Source: JAJDYQ01 sp963662865
GTDB lineage: Bacteria > Pseudomonadota > Gammaproteobacteria > JAJDYQ01
Direction of reading: 5' to 3'
NCBI GenBank assembly: GCA_963662865.1
Contig: OY759969.1
Location: 496,001-560,000, forward strand
Length of the DNA: 64,000 bases
Part shown: positions 1-8,028 of the stretch, piece by piece
Layout: each line of letters opens with the position of its first letter
Numbering within the stretch: the stretch's first letter is position 1
Translations under genes and position numbers: made by a program
The notes under the pieces: generated by a model
Databases searched by the model: none
What the model saw: only the letters and a program-made list of their open reading frames with translations
What the model was told of the DNA's origin: nothing

Positions 1-175
1 GTCTGCTGGACCATGAGGCCGTAGAGCGGCGTGAGTGGGGCTTTCCCTTGAATGATGGCGCCACCGGCATCCCGTATGCGAGCCTGTCGGCGCCTGGCGA
101 ACCAGATACGGAGCTGGACATCAAAGCACTGCACGGACGGCGCAGGCAAGACCAACCACGGCTCCGCTGTCTTGT
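1..175 (+). pseudogene. Decayed C-terminal fragment of an autotransporter-like barrel protein
   Basis: Frame 3 reads LLDHEAVERREWGF and then PLNDGATGIPYASLS, ending in TELDIKALHGRRR. These match three separated stretches at the C-terminus of the giant protein encoded at 24831-40724 (LLDHDSSKRREWGV, LALDDGAMGVPYAGLS, TELDIKALRRRNG). The last matching residues, GKTNHG, lie in another frame, so there is a frameshift near 140-145. Compared with the intact copy, about 60 codons between the two EWG motifs are missing, as if deleted between the short gagtgggg repeats, and a shorter stretch after PYASLS is also missing. The fragment is cut by the left window edge, so it may be the tail of a larger decayed gene. 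Homology to the intact barrel is seen directly; the deletion mechanism is inference. Confidence 0.75.
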
Positions 176-275
176 CGTCCTGTGCAACGCCGATACAGTG
201 CGCCCAGATTATTCTGGGCGGCTGGTATCCCCCTGTTTGGCAAGAGGCGTCGATTCACGCAGGGCGGTCGTGTAA

Positions 276-386
276 TCACCACTCAAGCAGGTGTGTACCC
301 TTCAGCAGGTCGGTGCCCCAAGCTACTCTCGTGCCTCCCGGCAGCGCGGCGATTATCAGGCAGAGTATGGTGGTCAGTCGTCTCAT
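276..386 (-). CDS. Possible very short secreted peptide or gene remnant
   Basis: From an ATG at 386 the minus strand encodes 36 residues beginning MRRLTTILCLIIAALPGG, a plausible signal peptide, followed by only a short tail ending LLKGTHLLEW. The open frame extends upstream to 461. There is no clear ribosome binding site and I recognise no family. It sits between the decayed barrel fragment and tRNA-Gly, so it may be the 5' stump of a gene whose remainder was lost. Coding status is uncertain. Confidence 0.2.
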   Translation of the reverse strand: MRRLTTILCLIIAALPGGTRVAWGTDLLKGTHLLEW

Positions 387-504
387 GGGAAGATAATACC
401 GCATATCGGTATCCGGGAGGCATAGGCACCGTTTTTCACACCTGATTTCCTGTAGGATCATGCTGTGCTAACATACTTGGGCGGGTGAAACCGGATGTGT
501 TCAG

Positions 505-578
505 GCGGGTGTAGTTCAATGGTAGAACGAAAGCTTCCCAAGCTTTTAATGAGGGTTCGATTCCCTTCACCCGCTCCA
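505..578 (+). tRNA. tRNA-Gly (anticodon CCC)
   Basis: A 74-nt cloverleaf with acceptor GCGGGTG pairing with CACCCGC, discriminator T and an encoded CCA. The anticodon stem AAAGC/GCTTT closes the loop TTCCCAA, giving anticodon CCC, which reads GGG codons. The T-loop GTTCGATTC is canonical. It closely resembles E. coli glyU as I recall it. The anticodon arm contains two AAGCTT hexamers (531-536 and 540-545). Confidence 0.95.
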
Positions 579-590
579 TCTGCGACGGGC

Positions 591-1973
591 TTATTTCCTG
601 CGCCAACGGGTTCCTTCTGATCTATCTTCCAGTTCAATTTCCGCACCAGACAATAAGTCGCGGATTTCATCTGCCCGCTGAAAGTCCTTATTGGCTCTTG
701 TGATCCTGCGTTCTTCGATCAGATGATCAATTTCATCATCGCTGAGTCCGCCTGAATCTTTGGGTTGCCAGCGGAACCATTCTTCCGGGTCATTTATCAA
801 CAGGCCCATAATGGCGCCACCGGCCAGTAACTGGGCTTTATGGTGGGCCTTCAGGCCAGTGTCCGCTTTATTGAGCTGCGTGGCAAGCTCGTGCAGATGT
901 GCTAAAGCCACCGGTGTATTCAGATCATCCTGCAAGGCATTCATGATTTTCGCAGGGGGATCGGCGCTTTTCGACACGGGCTCAATATCACCCGCCTGTC
1001 GCAGGGCGTTATACAGGCGATCAATGCTGGCTTTTGCCTGTTTTAGCGACTCGTCCGACCAGTCCAGTGGCTGGCGGTAATGGGCGCCGAGCAGGGCATA
1101 ACGCAGCGATTCTCCCGGTGCGTGTTTCAGGGCGTCATGAATCGTCAGGAAATTACCCAGGGATTTGGACATTTTTTCACCATTGACAGTGAGATAACCG
1201 TTATGCATCCAGTAGTTCACATAGCCTTCAGTGCCATGGGCACAACGCCCCTGCGCAATCTCGTTTTCGTGATGAGGAAAGATTAAATCCTGACCACCGC
1301 CGTGGATATCGATGACCTCGCCCAGGTGGGTTTTTATCATGGCTGAGCATTCAAGATGCCAGCCGGGGCGACCGCGCCCCCATGGACTATCCCAGCCCGG
1401 CTGCGCGTTCGAAGAGGGTTTCCATAATATAAAGTCGCCCGGGTCCTTTTTGTAGTCGGCAATCTCAATGCGTGTCCCTGTCAGCATATCGTCCGGATTC
1501 CGTCCGGAGAGCTGGCCATATTCCTTCATAGAGGGAACGCTGAACATGACGTTGCCGTCCGCCGTATAGGCGTGACCTTTGTCGATGAGGCACTGTATCA
1601 TCTCCTGCATCGGCTCGATATGTGCAGTAGCGAAGGGTTCGATCGTGGGTGCCAGTACCCCCAGGTTTTTCATATCCTCGTGGTAGGCTACCGTATAGCG
1701 CTGGGTGATTTCATCAATACCGGCACCTTCATCGGCGGCTGTGTTCATGATTTTATCGTCAATATCCGTGATATTTCTGGCATAGATAACTTTCGGGTAG
1801 AGTTGCTGCAACAGCCGGAACATCACATCAAATACGACCGCGGGCCTTGCGTTACCGATGTGAACATAGTTATAGACCGTCGGACCGCAGACATACATCG
1901 TAATCCGTTCCGAATTAATCGGGGAAAACTCTTCTTTCTCGCGGGTGAGCGTATTGTGTATGTATAAAGCCAT
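591..1973 (-). CDS. cysS: Cysteinyl-tRNA synthetase
   Basis: Cytoplasmic class I aminoacyl-tRNA synthetase that charges tRNA-Cys using ATP. The 460-residue product has the usual family length. The HIGH-type signature HIGNARP follows YVCGPTVYN, where Cys29 is expected to be a zinc ligand. ECSAMIK and HHENEIAQ supply the remaining zinc-site region, and GEKMSKSLGN is the KMSKS loop. The C-terminal helical domain ends in a basic tail. It lies 27 nt downstream of hisI on the same strand and is probably co-transcribed with it. The 3' end is 12 nt from tRNA-Gly, which is on the opposite strand. Assignment is secure. Confidence 0.97.
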   Translation of the reverse strand: MALYIHNTLTREKEEFSPINSERITMYVCGPTVYNYVHIGNARPAVVFDVMFRLLQQLYPKVIYARNITDIDDKIMNTAADEGAGIDEITQRYTVAYHEDMKNLGVLAPTIEPFATAHIEPMQEMIQCLIDKGHAYTADGNVMFSVPSMKEYGQLSGRNPDDMLTGTRIEIADYKKDPGDFILWKPSSNAQPGWDSPWGRGRPGWHLECSAMIKTHLGEVIDIHGGGQDLIFPHHENEIAQGRCAHGTEGYVNYWMHNGYLTVNGEKMSKSLGNFLTIHDALKHAPGESLRYALLGAHYRQPLDWSDESLKQAKASIDRLYNALRQAGDIEPVSKSADPPAKIMNALQDDLNTPVALAHLHELATQLNKADTGLKAHHKAQLLAGGAIMGLLINDPEEWFRWQPKDSGGLSDDEIDHLIEERRITRANKDFQRADEIRDLLSGAEIELEDRSEGTRWRRK

Positions 1974-2000
1974 ATCCGGTTCCAGGCGGCTTGTGTGCGG

Positions 2001-2435
2001 CTACTCGTGTTCTCCGTACAGAATGTCCGGATCTATCAGCGGGGCTTGGACAACACGGACTTTGTCGTCCTTTACCAGATTGTAAAAGCAGCTTTTACGG
2101 CCTGTATGGCATGCGGGGCCGGTTTGATCGACCAGAAGGAGGAAGGTATCGCCATCGCAATCCAGGCGCATTTCCCTGAGGAGTTGAATCTGTCCCGAGG
2201 ATTCGCCCTTGCGCCAGAGCTTCTGTCGGGAGCGGGAGAAATAACATACCCGCCCGGTTTCCAGGGTTTCTTCCAATGATTTCCGGCTCATCCAGGCCAT
2301 CATCAGCACTTCCTTGCTATCGAACTGTTGAGCAATTGCCGGCATCAGTCCGTCGATGTTAAACAGCAGACTGTCAAGTACCTGATCCCACGGCAGGCTT
2401 TGCCCGATGTCATATTTTTCAGTTTCTTTAATCAT
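2001..2435 (-). CDS. hisI: Phosphoribosyl-AMP cyclohydrolase
   Basis: Hydrolyses the purine ring of phosphoribosyl-AMP in histidine synthesis. Recognisable segments are LLFNIDGLMPAIAQQ, VLMMAWMSRKSLEETLETG, YFSRSRQKLWRKGE, MRLDCDGDTFLLLVDQTG and ACHTGRKSCFY. The DCDGD and CHTGRKSC elements carry the predicted Mg and Zn ligands. No HisE domain is fused. The open frame extends to 2480, but a TGCTATAAT promoter element overlaps the upstream ATG. I therefore take the ATG at 2435 (MIKETEKYDIG, 144 residues) as the likely start. The gene is apart from any other his gene in the window and precedes cysS. Confidence 0.92.
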   Translation of the reverse strand: MIKETEKYDIGQSLPWDQVLDSLLFNIDGLMPAIAQQFDSKEVLMMAWMSRKSLEETLETGRVCYFSRSRQKLWRKGESSGQIQLLREMRLDCDGDTFLLLVDQTGPACHTGRKSCFYNLVKDDKVRVVQAPLIDPDILYGEHE

Positions 2436-2460
2436 GGAGGCAATCTCAATATGTTTTTCC

Positions 2461-2469
2461 ATTATAGCA
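2461..2469 (-). promoter_or_regulatory. Extended -10 promoter element for hisI-cysS
   Basis: The minus strand reads TGCTATAAT, a perfect extended -10. No good -35 is visible 17 nt upstream. Transcription would begin near 2454, leaving a leader of about 20 nt before the chosen hisI start. This is inference from sequence only. Confidence 0.45.
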
Positions 2470-2680
2470 GGCTTAATCACACACTTGATCTATACTCGCC
2501 TGCTGGCCATTTATTGTTATCCTGCACGGTTTGCCGACCTGGCCATCGCTTGTTCATAGACCAGAGATTGTTTAACAAAAAGCCCAATATGGGATGGACT
2601 CATAATAAGCACTTGCCATCAGGGAGCTATCTCTACAGAATATGCTATGAATAATCCGAGGGGCAAACAGGAGAAATCAA

Positions 2681-3160
2681 ATGCCAATTGAGGAAGGAAA
2701 AACTGCACCGTTATTTACTCTCAAGGACCAGCATGGCAACAGGATTGCCTTGAAAGATTTTCGTGGAGCAGATGTGGTCGTTTATTTTTACCCGAAAGAT
2801 GACACTCCGGGCTGCACAAAAGAGGCCTGCGGTTTTCGAGATTTATGGAATAAATATCAGGAGCAGGGTATTGTTGTCCTGGGAGTATCTCCTGATGACG
2901 GTGAAAGCCACCTTGAATTTATCAGCAAATATGATTTACCCTTCACACTGCTGAGTGACCCCGATAAGAAAGTAATGGAGAAATATGGGGCCTGGGGCGA
3001 AAAAATGATGTACGGTAAAAAAGTAACGGGTGTTATCCGATCTACCGGCTGGATCGGACCTGATGGCAGGGTCGTTAAACATTGGGCAAAGGTGCCGAAA
3101 GCGGAGGATCATCCCACCAGAGTATTGCAGGTGATTACTGCCTCCAGATCAGCAACTTAA
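2681..3160 (+). CDS. bcp: Thiol peroxidase of the Bcp/PrxQ type
   Basis: Thioredoxin-dependent peroxiredoxin that reduces hydroperoxides in the cytoplasm. The 159-residue protein has the AhpC/TSA fold signature VVYFYPKDDTPGCTKEACGF. Cys45 is the predicted peroxidatic cysteine and Cys50 the resolving cysteine, the spacing typical of atypical 2-Cys Bcp enzymes. Further family segments are VLGVSPDD, SKYDLPFTLLSDPD and the Arg in VIRSTGWI. A clear AGGAG lies 8-10 nt before the ATG. The asmA-like gene begins 12 nt after the stop, so the two are likely co-transcribed. Confidence 0.95.
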   Translation: MPIEEGKTAPLFTLKDQHGNRIALKDFRGADVVVYFYPKDDTPGCTKEACGFRDLWNKYQEQGIVVLGVSPDDGESHLEFISKYDLPFTLLSDPDKKVMEKYGAWGEKMMYGKKVTGVIRSTGWIGPDGRVVKHWAKVPKAEDHPTRVLQVITASRSAT

Positions 3161-3172
3161 GTTAAAGATGCC

Positions 3173-5407
3173 ATGAAAAAACCATTCAGAATTTTAGCAG
3201 GACTGGCCATCTTTGGGTTCGTCCTCATTGTTGCGATGGCGGTCATATTACCCATCGTTATTCAGTCCAAAGACCTCAAACCTCAGATCGTGAAGGTCAT
3301 AAAGCAGTACACGGGGAGGGTTCTGAGTATTGAGGGTGATCTTGACCTCGCTGTGTTTCCAAGGGTTAGTCTTATCCTGGGGAGGACGGAGCTGAGTAAT
3401 GCGGCAGGTTTTAGTAATAAACCATTTGCCAGCATGGACGCCGTTAGTATCCGGATCGCCTTGCTGCCTTTGTTGAGCAAACGAGTGGAAATGGATAAAA
3501 TTATTGTCGAGGGTTTATCTTTAAACCTACAGCGCAATAAAGAGAGCCAGACCAACTGGGATGATTTTTCCGAAGGTGGAGACCGGAAAATCAGCCAGAA
3601 ATCACCATCTTTAGACCACAAGGCAGGGGTCGAATTTGAGGCGCTGTATATCGGTGGGATCGATATCCGTGATGCGCACATCAATTGGCAGGATGATACT
3701 ACGGGAGACTCTTACCAGATCTCAGAATTTAATTTATCCAGTGGAGTTATTAGACTGGATCAACCAGTAGGCATTGATTTTTCCACACGCTTTAGCAGTC
3801 AACAGCATCAGGCGAAGGGCATGTTCAAGTTTGCCGGTAATATATTATATTCTGAAGCAACTCAAAATATCATAATGGATAATATGGTACTTAATGCGGA
3901 TGCCAAAGTCGGAAGAGTCATTCCCGGAAAAGCGAGTCTGGATATAACTTCTGAAAGAGTGGTTTTCGATATTAAAGGGCGGAAACTGGAGCCCGGTCGT
4001 TTTGCTATGGTACTCGATTTTGATTTATCCAATCCGATGTTGAAGGGAGTTGCCGAGGTGCAGGTGGACGCAGCGCTTGATCTGAATGTCGGGCGGTACA
4101 GTCTTTCCAATCTGTTGGTGGAAGTTGATGCCAATGGCGAGCCGCTGAATAACAAGCAGGCAGGGCTGAAACTGGAATCCTCGGCATTGACTGTCGATCT
4201 CGACACATCGGAGTCACTCAGGCTTAATGGTCAGTTTAATATTGCGGAATTTAATGCCCGCCAATTACTGGAAACTTTAGGGCAGTCAGTTCCCGAGACA
4301 GCGGATCCGATAGCGTTCACCCGCATTAAGGCGGACTTTGATTTTGCGGCATCCGGTCAACATATCTCCATGAATCGCTTGAATATTGCAATGGACGATA
4401 CGACGCTTAAAGGCAGGGCCGATGTTACCGATTTCAATCAGCAGGCGGTGACCTTCGATCTGGACATTGACAAAATTGATCTTGACCGCTATCTGCCATC
4501 AAGGGAGGCAGAGTCCGATGTTCAGCCGCAGCCAACCGGCGCTGACGTGACCGGAGATGAACTACTGTTCCCTGTTGTAACCCTGAGAAAACTTAACGCC
4601 AATGGCATGATGCGTATTGCCAGTCTGAAAGTGAACAACATAAAGGCCGACGATATAAGTCTTGAGCTGAAATCCAAAGACGGTCACGTCAATCTGAAGC
4701 CGCAGGCCAGACTTTACCAAGGGCAATATTCCGGTGACTTTACTGTGAATGTCCAGCCCAAAGTCCCGGTCGTCAAAATCAAGTCCGGCTTTAATAATAT
4801 CCAGATCGAGCCATTGTTAAAGGATTTGATGGGAGAAGCCAGACTTGCGGGCACCACCAGGGGAGTTGTGGAAGTCAATGGCAAAGGTAATTCGCAAAAC
4901 GCCCTGAAGAAAACACTCAATGGTGACGCATCATTTAATTTTAATGACGGTGCCATCGTTGGCATTAATATCGGCAAAATTCTTAGGCAAGGTATAGCCA
5001 AATTGAAAGGTAAAGCGGTTCAACAAACAGGTGCGCCTGAAAAAACAGACTTTTCACAACTATCAGGTAAAGCCACCATTGAAAACGGTGTGGTGGCCAG
5101 CAAGGACTTCTCCATGAAGTCGCCGCTGCTGCGTGCGTCGGGAGATGGTACAGTTGATCTACCCAGAGAACGTGTCGATTATCTGCTGGAAGTCTCGCTG
5201 GTCGGATCATTACAAGGACAAGGAGGGGAAGAACTGTCGAAATTAAAGGGAGTCACGATTCCTCTGCGTATTGAAGGGCCATTCTCCGATCTTTCCTATA
5301 AGCCGGACTTATCCGCCGTCTTATCGGACCGCGCCAGGAAAAAAGTGCAGGAGAAAAAAGACGAGCTACAAGACAAACTAAAAGGCAGGTTAAAAGGTCT
5401 TTTTTAG
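3173..5407 (+). CDS. AsmA family protein
   Basis: A 744-residue membrane-anchored protein. Residues 1-30 include the single N-terminal segment LAGLAIFGFVLIVAMAVILPIVI. Next is the AsmA N-terminal pattern with LKPQIVKVIKQYTGR and LSIEGDLDLAVFPRVSLILG. A long beta-rich periplasmic region follows, and the C-terminal AsmA_2-type part contains LRASGDGTVDLPRERVDYLLEVSLVG and IPLRIEGPFSDLSYKPDL. It ends in a highly charged lysine-rich helix. AsmA-like proteins are linked to phospholipid transport and outer-membrane homeostasis. The exact role of this one cannot be read from sequence. Confidence 0.9.
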   Translation: MKKPFRILAGLAIFGFVLIVAMAVILPIVIQSKDLKPQIVKVIKQYTGRVLSIEGDLDLAVFPRVSLILGRTELSNAAGFSNKPFASMDAVSIRIALLPLLSKRVEMDKIIVEGLSLNLQRNKESQTNWDDFSEGGDRKISQKSPSLDHKAGVEFEALYIGGIDIRDAHINWQDDTTGDSYQISEFNLSSGVIRLDQPVGIDFSTRFSSQQHQAKGMFKFAGNILYSEATQNIIMDNMVLNADAKVGRVIPGKASLDITSERVVFDIKGRKLEPGRFAMVLDFDLSNPMLKGVAEVQVDAALDLNVGRYSLSNLLVEVDANGEPLNNKQAGLKLESSALTVDLDTSESLRLNGQFNIAEFNARQLLETLGQSVPETADPIAFTRIKADFDFAASGQHISMNRLNIAMDDTTLKGRADVTDFNQQAVTFDLDIDKIDLDRYLPSREAESDVQPQPTGADVTGDELLFPVVTLRKLNANGMMRIASLKVNNIKADDISLELKSKDGHVNLKPQARLYQGQYSGDFTVNVQPKVPVVKIKSGFNNIQIEPLLKDLMGEARLAGTTRGVVEVNGKGNSQNALKKTLNGDASFNFNDGAIVGINIGKILRQGIAKLKGKAVQQTGAPEKTDFSQLSGKATIENGVVASKDFSMKSPLLRASGDGTVDLPRERVDYLLEVSLVGSLQGQGGEELSKLKGVTIPLRIEGPFSDLSYKPDLSAVLSDRARKKVQEKKDELQDKLKGRLKGLF

Positions 5408-5551
5408 CTGATATGCACACTGATGCTGCCGGGCTTTCCGGGTGTCCCCGGTCGCGGAATCCGACCCATAATGTGAATACTGGCAACAGGCCGATTGCCG
5501 GGCAATATACTCTGAAGACCCTGCAACAGAGGGTGAAGGTTTTAGTGGGGC

Positions 5552-6613
5552 ATGGAAGAATTTAGCCAAAAGGTTCTCGCCTGGTTTGATAACCATGGAC
5601 GCAGGGGGCTACCCTGGCAACAGCAAAAAACACCGTATCGCGTTTGGGTTGCAGAGATCATGTTACAGCAGACTCAGGTTGCCATGGTTATTCCATATTT
5701 TGAAAAATTCATACGACGCTTTCCAGACGTACAGGCCCTTGCCGGGGTTACCGATGACGAAGTCATGTCGCATTGGGCCGGATTGGGGTATTACGCCAGG
5801 GCCAGAAATTTACATCGCTGTGCGATACAGGTCGTTAAAAAATACCATGGTGAATTCCCCGCTACCCAGGAGGAACTGGCAGCTCTGCCCGGGATAGGTC
5901 GTTCTACAGCGGGGGCCATATTATCCCTGGCCTTTGGCAAGCGGGGAATTATTCTGGATGGCAACGTCAAACGTGTTTTGAGCCGATATGCGGCCATAGA
6001 GGGATGGCCGGGGCAGGCTGCCGTATCAAAGCAACTATGGCGACTGGCAGAACAGTTGACGCCGAACCATCGGCTGGATGACTATACACAGGCAATGATG
6101 GATTTGGGTTCGCTGGTTTGCCTGCGTCATCAGCCTGAGTGCGCCGATTGTCCCCTGTCCGAGCCATGCAAAGCCCGGCGACAAGGATTAGCCGGGCAGC
6201 TTCCCGGCAGAAAGCCGAAAAGGCCGCTACCTCAAAAATCAGCCCGCGTCATAATTTTACGTAGTCAGGGAAAAATCCTGTTGGAAAAGCGACCGCCTGT
6301 CGGGATCTGGGGCGGGTTATGGAGCCTCCCGGAAATTGATGTCACGCTTTCTGAAAGAGCGGTGGCAGAGCTATTGCGCAACAGATATGGAGTGAAGATC
6401 GAGGCCCTTGAAAAGGTCCGAAGCTTTAATCATGTCTTTTCGCACTTTCGCCTGCGGATCGAGCCGTGGATCATCAACACGTCAATCATGCAGGACAGGA
6501 TTCAGGAGCCCGGAGAGCAGTGGTATCGTTTCCGGGAATTATCGAAGATAGGAATGCCTGGCCCTATTGGTCAGTTTTTAATGAAGCTTGCGTCGGCAGC
6601 GGAACGCGGCTGA
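5552..6613 (+). CDS. mutY: A/G-specific adenine DNA glycosylase
   Basis: Removes adenine mispaired with 8-oxoguanine. The 353-residue product has WQQQKTPYRVWVAEIMLQQTQV with catalytic Glu35. The helix-hairpin-helix element LPGIGRSTAGAILS is followed by ILDGNVKRVLSRY with the conserved Asp. The iron-sulfur loop CLRHQPECADCPLSEPC has the exact C-x6-C-x2-C-x5-C spacing. A C-terminal NUDIX-like domain (VIILRSQGKILLEKRPPVGIWGGLWSLPE) recognises 8-oxoG. yggX follows after 144 nt, a pairing usual in gammaproteobacteria. Confidence 0.97.
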   Translation: MEEFSQKVLAWFDNHGRRGLPWQQQKTPYRVWVAEIMLQQTQVAMVIPYFEKFIRRFPDVQALAGVTDDEVMSHWAGLGYYARARNLHRCAIQVVKKYHGEFPATQEELAALPGIGRSTAGAILSLAFGKRGIILDGNVKRVLSRYAAIEGWPGQAAVSKQLWRLAEQLTPNHRLDDYTQAMMDLGSLVCLRHQPECADCPLSEPCKARRQGLAGQLPGRKPKRPLPQKSARVIILRSQGKILLEKRPPVGIWGGLWSLPEIDVTLSERAVAELLRNRYGVKIEALEKVRSFNHVFSHFRLRIEPWIINTSIMQDRIQEPGEQWYRFRELSKIGMPGPIGQFLMKLASAAERG

Positions 6614-6757
6614 TTTTTGCGACGTAAACCCCGGTTCATGATCTGCTTATCGAGCATCCCCCCTTCCATGAAGATTGAATTCAGGACATACTTAACGGGC
6701 GCGTGGCGAATCAGGTAATGCGCCTGATAGAACGGAATAAACAACACGGATAAAGCG

Positions 6758-7021
6758 ATGAGTAAAACTGTAAGTTGCGTCAAACTCGGTGTGCAGGCCG
6801 AAGGGCTGGGTTTTCCACCGGTGCCGGGCGAGCTGGGGCAAAAAATCCTTGAAAATGTCTCAGCGCAGGCCTGGCAGGGTTGGTTACAGCACCAGACAAT
6901 GCTGATTAACGAATATCGCCTCAGTTTGAGAGATCCAAAGGCCAAAGAGTATCTGATGAAAGAGCTCGAAAATTATTTTTTCGGCGACGGTTCAGAAAAG
7001 CCCGCAGAATATAAGCCGTGA
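6758..7021 (+). CDS. yggX: Probable Fe(2+)-trafficking / oxidative damage protection protein
   Basis: An 87-residue protein of the YggX family, which helps protect iron-sulfur proteins from oxidative damage. It shows the single conserved cysteine near the N-terminus (Cys7 in VSCVKLG), the segment AEGLGFPPVPGELGQKI and the helical motif WQGWLQHQTMLINEYRLSLRDPKAKEYL. Family length is about 90 residues, so it is complete. It lies directly downstream of mutY. Confidence 0.95.
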   Translation: MSKTVSCVKLGVQAEGLGFPPVPGELGQKILENVSAQAWQGWLQHQTMLINEYRLSLRDPKAKEYLMKELENYFFGDGSEKPAEYKP

Positions 7022-7079
7022 TTATGGTATCGGCTTGACTAATCCATACTTCCTGCGTCTAATACGCGCCCTTTCCTAT

Positions 7080-7152
7080 GGCCAGGTAGCTCAGTCGGTA
7101 GAGCAGGGGACTGAAAATCCCCGTGTCGGCAGTTCGATTCTGTCCCTGGCCA
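7080..7152 (+). tRNA. tRNA-Phe (anticodon GAA)
   Basis: The acceptor stem GGCCAGG pairs with CCTGGCC, the anticodon arm is GGGGA-CTGAAAA-TCCCC giving GAA, and the T-loop is TTCGATT. The discriminator is A7152. Only CC follows before a G, so a complete CCA is not encoded, unlike the tRNA-Gly at 505. The body is close to E. coli tRNA-Phe. Confidence 0.95.
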
Positions 7153-7393
7153 CCGTTTACCATTAAGCAGCATATTCTTTTATCTTGTATCAGTCCGGGC
7201 AAGTTATGGCATAAATCCGGATGTCTTTGGCACTCCCCGAAATGCAATCGCCTTTATAAAATTCATTACCGGGGAAACGAATCGCTCGGCCCGGGTTGAT
7301 CGGCATTGTTTTGTGTTATTTTTGGCATTAGACTTATTGCACCGTGGGTAAACTTGCCTTAAGGCTAACCACAGGGTGTGACTGCCGAACCAG

Positions 7394-7999
7394 ATGAAAA
7401 CAGACTTTTTTGCAATCAGGATGCTGCTCCGGGGTATCTTATTTTTACCCTCAGCCGCACTTTGTGTGGGTGATTCGCATGATGAGAGCGATTGCCCTTT
7501 AGTGATACCAGAATTTGACGGTACGGCGCTATTAACTCGAGAGGAGCGCATTCAGGTAATGGATCAGGCGCTCAAAGATGCGCTCAATCAGGTGCGCGAT
7601 TGCCGCCAGACATCTGGTGGTATGAAAAAAGGGGATAATAATATTCCCGGTTCAGCGGCGCCCGATATTTCCGGTAGTGACACAGGTCTGAACGCCGCCG
7701 GGGCTAAGGGTGACGCGAAAGCCGAACAGGCGACGATGAAGGATACCGGGATCAGGGAAAATAACGCTGAAAATGTGCAGTCTGCCAGACCGAATAGCGA
7801 GCTTTCAGGCACAGAAAATTCCGGGCAGCGAACCGGTTCAATGCCTGATGGAAAGTCACCGGAAGATATACCGTCGGCAGATAATGATAGTATAATTGCT
7901 CGTCAGATCAGAGAAGCGGCTTCTTCAGAACCTGACCCTGAAAAGCAGGTAAAACTCTGGAATGAATATCGCCGCTATAAAGGGCTGCCGGAAAAATAA
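7394..7999 (+). CDS. Unrecognised secreted acidic/low-complexity protein, first gene of the VWA/proton-channel operon
   Basis: A 201-residue protein with an N-terminal hydrophobic stretch (MLLRGILFLPSAALCVGD) that looks like a signal peptide. The middle (residues about 75-165) is rich in Gly, Ser, Asp, Asn and Ala and probably disordered. The C-terminus is a charged helical segment, IARQIREAASSEPDPEKQVKLWNEYRRYKG. Cys34 and Cys69 flank the helical segment TREERIQVMDQALKDALNQVRDC and could pair in the periplasm. No family is recognised. The next gene starts 29 nt after the stop, so it is likely co-transcribed with the operon behind it. No strong Shine-Dalgarno is visible. Confidence 0.65.
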   Translation: MKTDFFAIRMLLRGILFLPSAALCVGDSHDESDCPLVIPEFDGTALLTREERIQVMDQALKDALNQVRDCRQTSGGMKKGDNNIPGSAAPDISGSDTGLNAAGAKGDAKAEQATMKDTGIRENNAENVQSARPNSELSGTENSGQRTGSMPDGKSPEDIPSADNDSIIARQIREAASSEPDPEKQVKLWNEYRRYKGLPEK

Positions 8000-8028
8000 A
8001 GCCGGGGCGTCAGGTAAGAGGGTTTGAG

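Noticed and set aside
6571..6945. Minus-strand frame across the mutY-yggX gap with a hydrophobic stretch
   Set aside because: Most of it is antisense to yggX and mutY; the central segment matches nothing I know and has no clear start.
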